Source: Pseudomonas cremoris
GTDB lineage: Bacteria; Pseudomonadota; Gammaproteobacteria; Pseudomonadales; Pseudomonadaceae
Direction: 5' to 3'
NCBI RefSeq assembly: GCF_014230465.1
Contig: NZ_JAAXCY010000008.1
Coordinates: forward strand, 248,001-312,000
Length of the DNA stretch: 64,000 nucleotides
Shown here: piece by piece, positions 62,567 through 64,000 of the stretch
Position numbering within the stretch: the stretch's first letter is position 1
Layout: every line of letters begins with the position of its first letter
The notes under the pieces: generated by a model
What the model was told of the DNA's origin: nothing
What the model saw: only the letters and a program-made list of their open reading frames with translations
Databases searched by the model: none
Position numbers and translations under genes: made by a program

Positions 62567-64000
62567 TTATTTCTTGTCACGGCGCTTCTTGTCGGCCTTC
62601 TTGTGGTGAGTCATCAAACGACGCTTCTTGTTCACCTGACGGTCGGTCAAGGTGTTCTTGTTGCCTTCGTACGGGTTATCACCGCCTTTGAACTCGATGC
62701 GGATCGGCGTACCGACCAGTTTCAAGACACGACGGTAGGTGTTTTCCAGGTAACGCACGTAGGACTTCGGCACCTTCTCGATCTGGTTACCGTGGATCAC
62801 GATAATCGGCGGGTTGGCACCACCCAAGTGGGCGTAACGCAGCTTGATCCGGCGATTGTTGACCATCGGCGGTGCGTGCTCGCCAACAGCGTCTTCCAGG
62901 ATCTGGGTCAGGCGGTTGGTCGGCCAGCGGGTCACTGCGGACTTGAACGAGTTCTGTACGGACGCGTAGAGGTTGCCCACGCCAGTACCGTGCAGTGCCG
63001 AGATAAAGTGGATATCGGCGAACTCGACGAAGAACAGGCGACGCTGCAGCTCGATCTTGACGAAGTCGCGCTCGCTCGGCGTCATGCCGTCCCACTTGTT
63101 GATCGCGATGACCAATGCCCGACCGGCCTCCAGGGCAAAGCCCAGCAGGTTGAGGTCGTGGTCCACCACGCCTTCGCGGGCGTCCATCACGAAGATCACC
63201 ACGTTGGCGTCTTTGATCGCTTGCAGGGTTTTGACCACCGAGAACTTTTCAACTTCCTCGTGGATCTTGCCGCGCTTGCGCACACCGGCGGTGTCGATCA
63301 GCGTGTACTTTTCCTCGTTGCGCTCGAACGGGATGTAGATACTGTCGCGAGTGGTACCGGGTTGGTCGTACACGATGACCCGGTCCTCACCGAGCATGCG
63401 GTTGACCAAGGTCGACTTGCCGACATTCGGACGACCGATGATGGCGATCTTGATACCGTCTTTTTCGCTCGGGCCAGGAATGCGCTTGGCTTCCTCACCT
63501 TCGGCGACGATCTCTTCCTCACCCTCTTCTTCCTCAGCGTTGTCCTTCGGGAAGCTGCTCAGGGCAATTTCCAGCATCTGGGTAATGCCGCGACCGTGGG
63601 CACCGGCGATCGGGATCGCGTCGCCCAGGCCCATCGGGCTGAATTCGGCGCGGGCCAACTCAGGATCGATGTTGTCGATCTTGTTGGCGACCACGTAGGA
63701 ACGCTTGTTGCGCTTGCGCAGGTGCTCGCCAATCATCTGGTCGGCGGCGGTGTAGCCCGCACGGGCGTCCACCAGGAACAACACGACATCGGCTTCTTCA
63801 ATGGCCAGCAGCGACTGCTCGGCCATTTTTTCGTCCATGCCATGCTCGTCACCGGAGATACCACCGGTGTCGACAATAATGTAGGAGCGCCCTTGCCACT
63901 TTGCCTCACCGTATTGGCGATCACGGGTCAGACCGGACAAGTCGCCGACGATGGCGTCGCGAGTCCTGGTCAGGCGGTTGAACAAGGTGGACTTGCCGAC
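62567..64000 (-). CDS. der: Ribosome-associated GTPase Der (EngA), 5' end outside window
   Basis: The gene runs off the right edge; only about the first dozen codons are missing, since the frame is still open at base 64000 with the first P-loop end ([20 protein letters not shown]). Der is a tandem-GTPase needed for 50S assembly. Visible are the first G domain ([21 protein letters not shown]), an acidic linker ([16 protein letters not shown]), the second G domain ([23 protein letters not shown]) and the C-terminal KH-like domain ending in a lysine-rich tail. A terminator follows. Confidence 0.97.
   Translation of the reverse strand, partial: VGKSTLFNRLTRTRDAIVGDLSGLTRDRQYGEAKWQGRSYIIVDTGGISGDEHGMDEKMAEQSLLAIEEADVVLFLVDARAGYTAADQMIGEHLRKRNKRSYVVANKIDNIDPELARAEFSPMGLGDAIPIAGAHGRGITQMLEIALSSFPKDNAEEEEGEEEIVAEGEEAKRIPGPSEKDGIKIAIIGRPNVGKSTLVNRMLGEDRVIVYDQPGTTRDSIYIPFERNEEKYTLIDTAGVRKRGKIHEEVEKFSVVKTLQAIKDANVVIFVMDAREGVVDHDLNLLGFALEAGRALVIAINKWDGMTPSERDFVKIELQRRLFFVEFADIHFISALHGTGVGNLYASVQNSFKSAVTRWPTNRLTQILEDAVGEHAPPMVNNRRIKLRYAHLGGANPPIIVIHGNQIEKVPKSYVRYLENTYRRVLKLVGTPIRIEFKGGDNPYEGNKNTLTDRQVNKKRRLMTHHKKADKKRRDKK

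Overview
The window is a GC-rich chromosomal segment from a Pseudomonas, most likely of the P. fluorescens group. Three things point there: the housekeeping order (thrC-hom-dsbC-xerD, rplS-trmD-rimM-rpsP, ffh, purT, nag cluster, purL, mltF, guaAB, xseA, leuA, der) matches what I remember of Pseudomonas chromosomes; genus-typical small families are present (DUF3509, DUF6124, DUF1289, YqfO-like); and twelve intergenic sites carry the inverted REP palindromes (cores such as GTGGGAGCGGGCTTGCTCGC) common in that group.

Layout. 1-300: end of a periplasmic-binding-like protein. 471-6592: DUF3509, a small membrane protein, then minus-strand threonine biosynthesis (thrC, hom), dsbC, xerD and a thioesterase. 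6675-10246: ribosomal/tRNA maturation operon and ffh. 10482-18801: membrane proteins (CcsA-like, CorC-like, MHS transporter), purT, a VUT-type transporter, a gamma-carbonic anhydrase, two Nudix hydrolases and an L,D-transpeptidase. 19066-26225: GlcNAc operon (GntR regulator, nagA, SIS-type deaminase, fused EIIA-HPr-EI, EIIBC) with operators inside the promoter spacer. 26328-28172: accessory patch with a frameshifted DUF6124 gene, a strongly structured 5' leader and a nucleotidyltransferase-like two-gene module between diverged direct repeats. 28352-34312: yqfO-like, purL, mltF. 34438-42809: trehalose PTS cluster with a second fused EIIA-HPr-EI, an orphan Cys-less EIIB, a LamB-type porin, treC, treP and divergent treR. 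42779-46293: about 3.5 kb of inserted DNA flanked by a 29-bp direct repeat of the treR 3' end, with a frameshifted DUF6088 antitoxin-like gene and a 690-residue protein with a TerD-like region. 46497-54412: guaA, guaB, a zinc-ribbon protein, a TauE/SafE exporter with divergent LysR regulator, xseA and an M23 peptidase. 54560-58258: a 1232-residue toxin-like protein ending in a HYD1-type ADP-ribosyltransferase-like domain. 58501-64000: leuA with a possible leader peptide, a nitrilase-family amidase, an aminotransferase and the truncated der.

The two PTS clusters work on the same plan: a sugar-specific EIIBC brings in and phosphorylates GlcNAc or trehalose, a fused EIIA-HPr-EI supplies phosphate from PEP, and the following enzymes (deacetylase/deaminase, or phosphotrehalase) feed glycolysis, each under its own GntR-type regulator. 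The accessory patches at 26-28 kb, 42.8-46.3 kb and 54.5-58.3 kb carry most of the unexplained biology. Functions come from recognising families by eye; no database or folding program was run.
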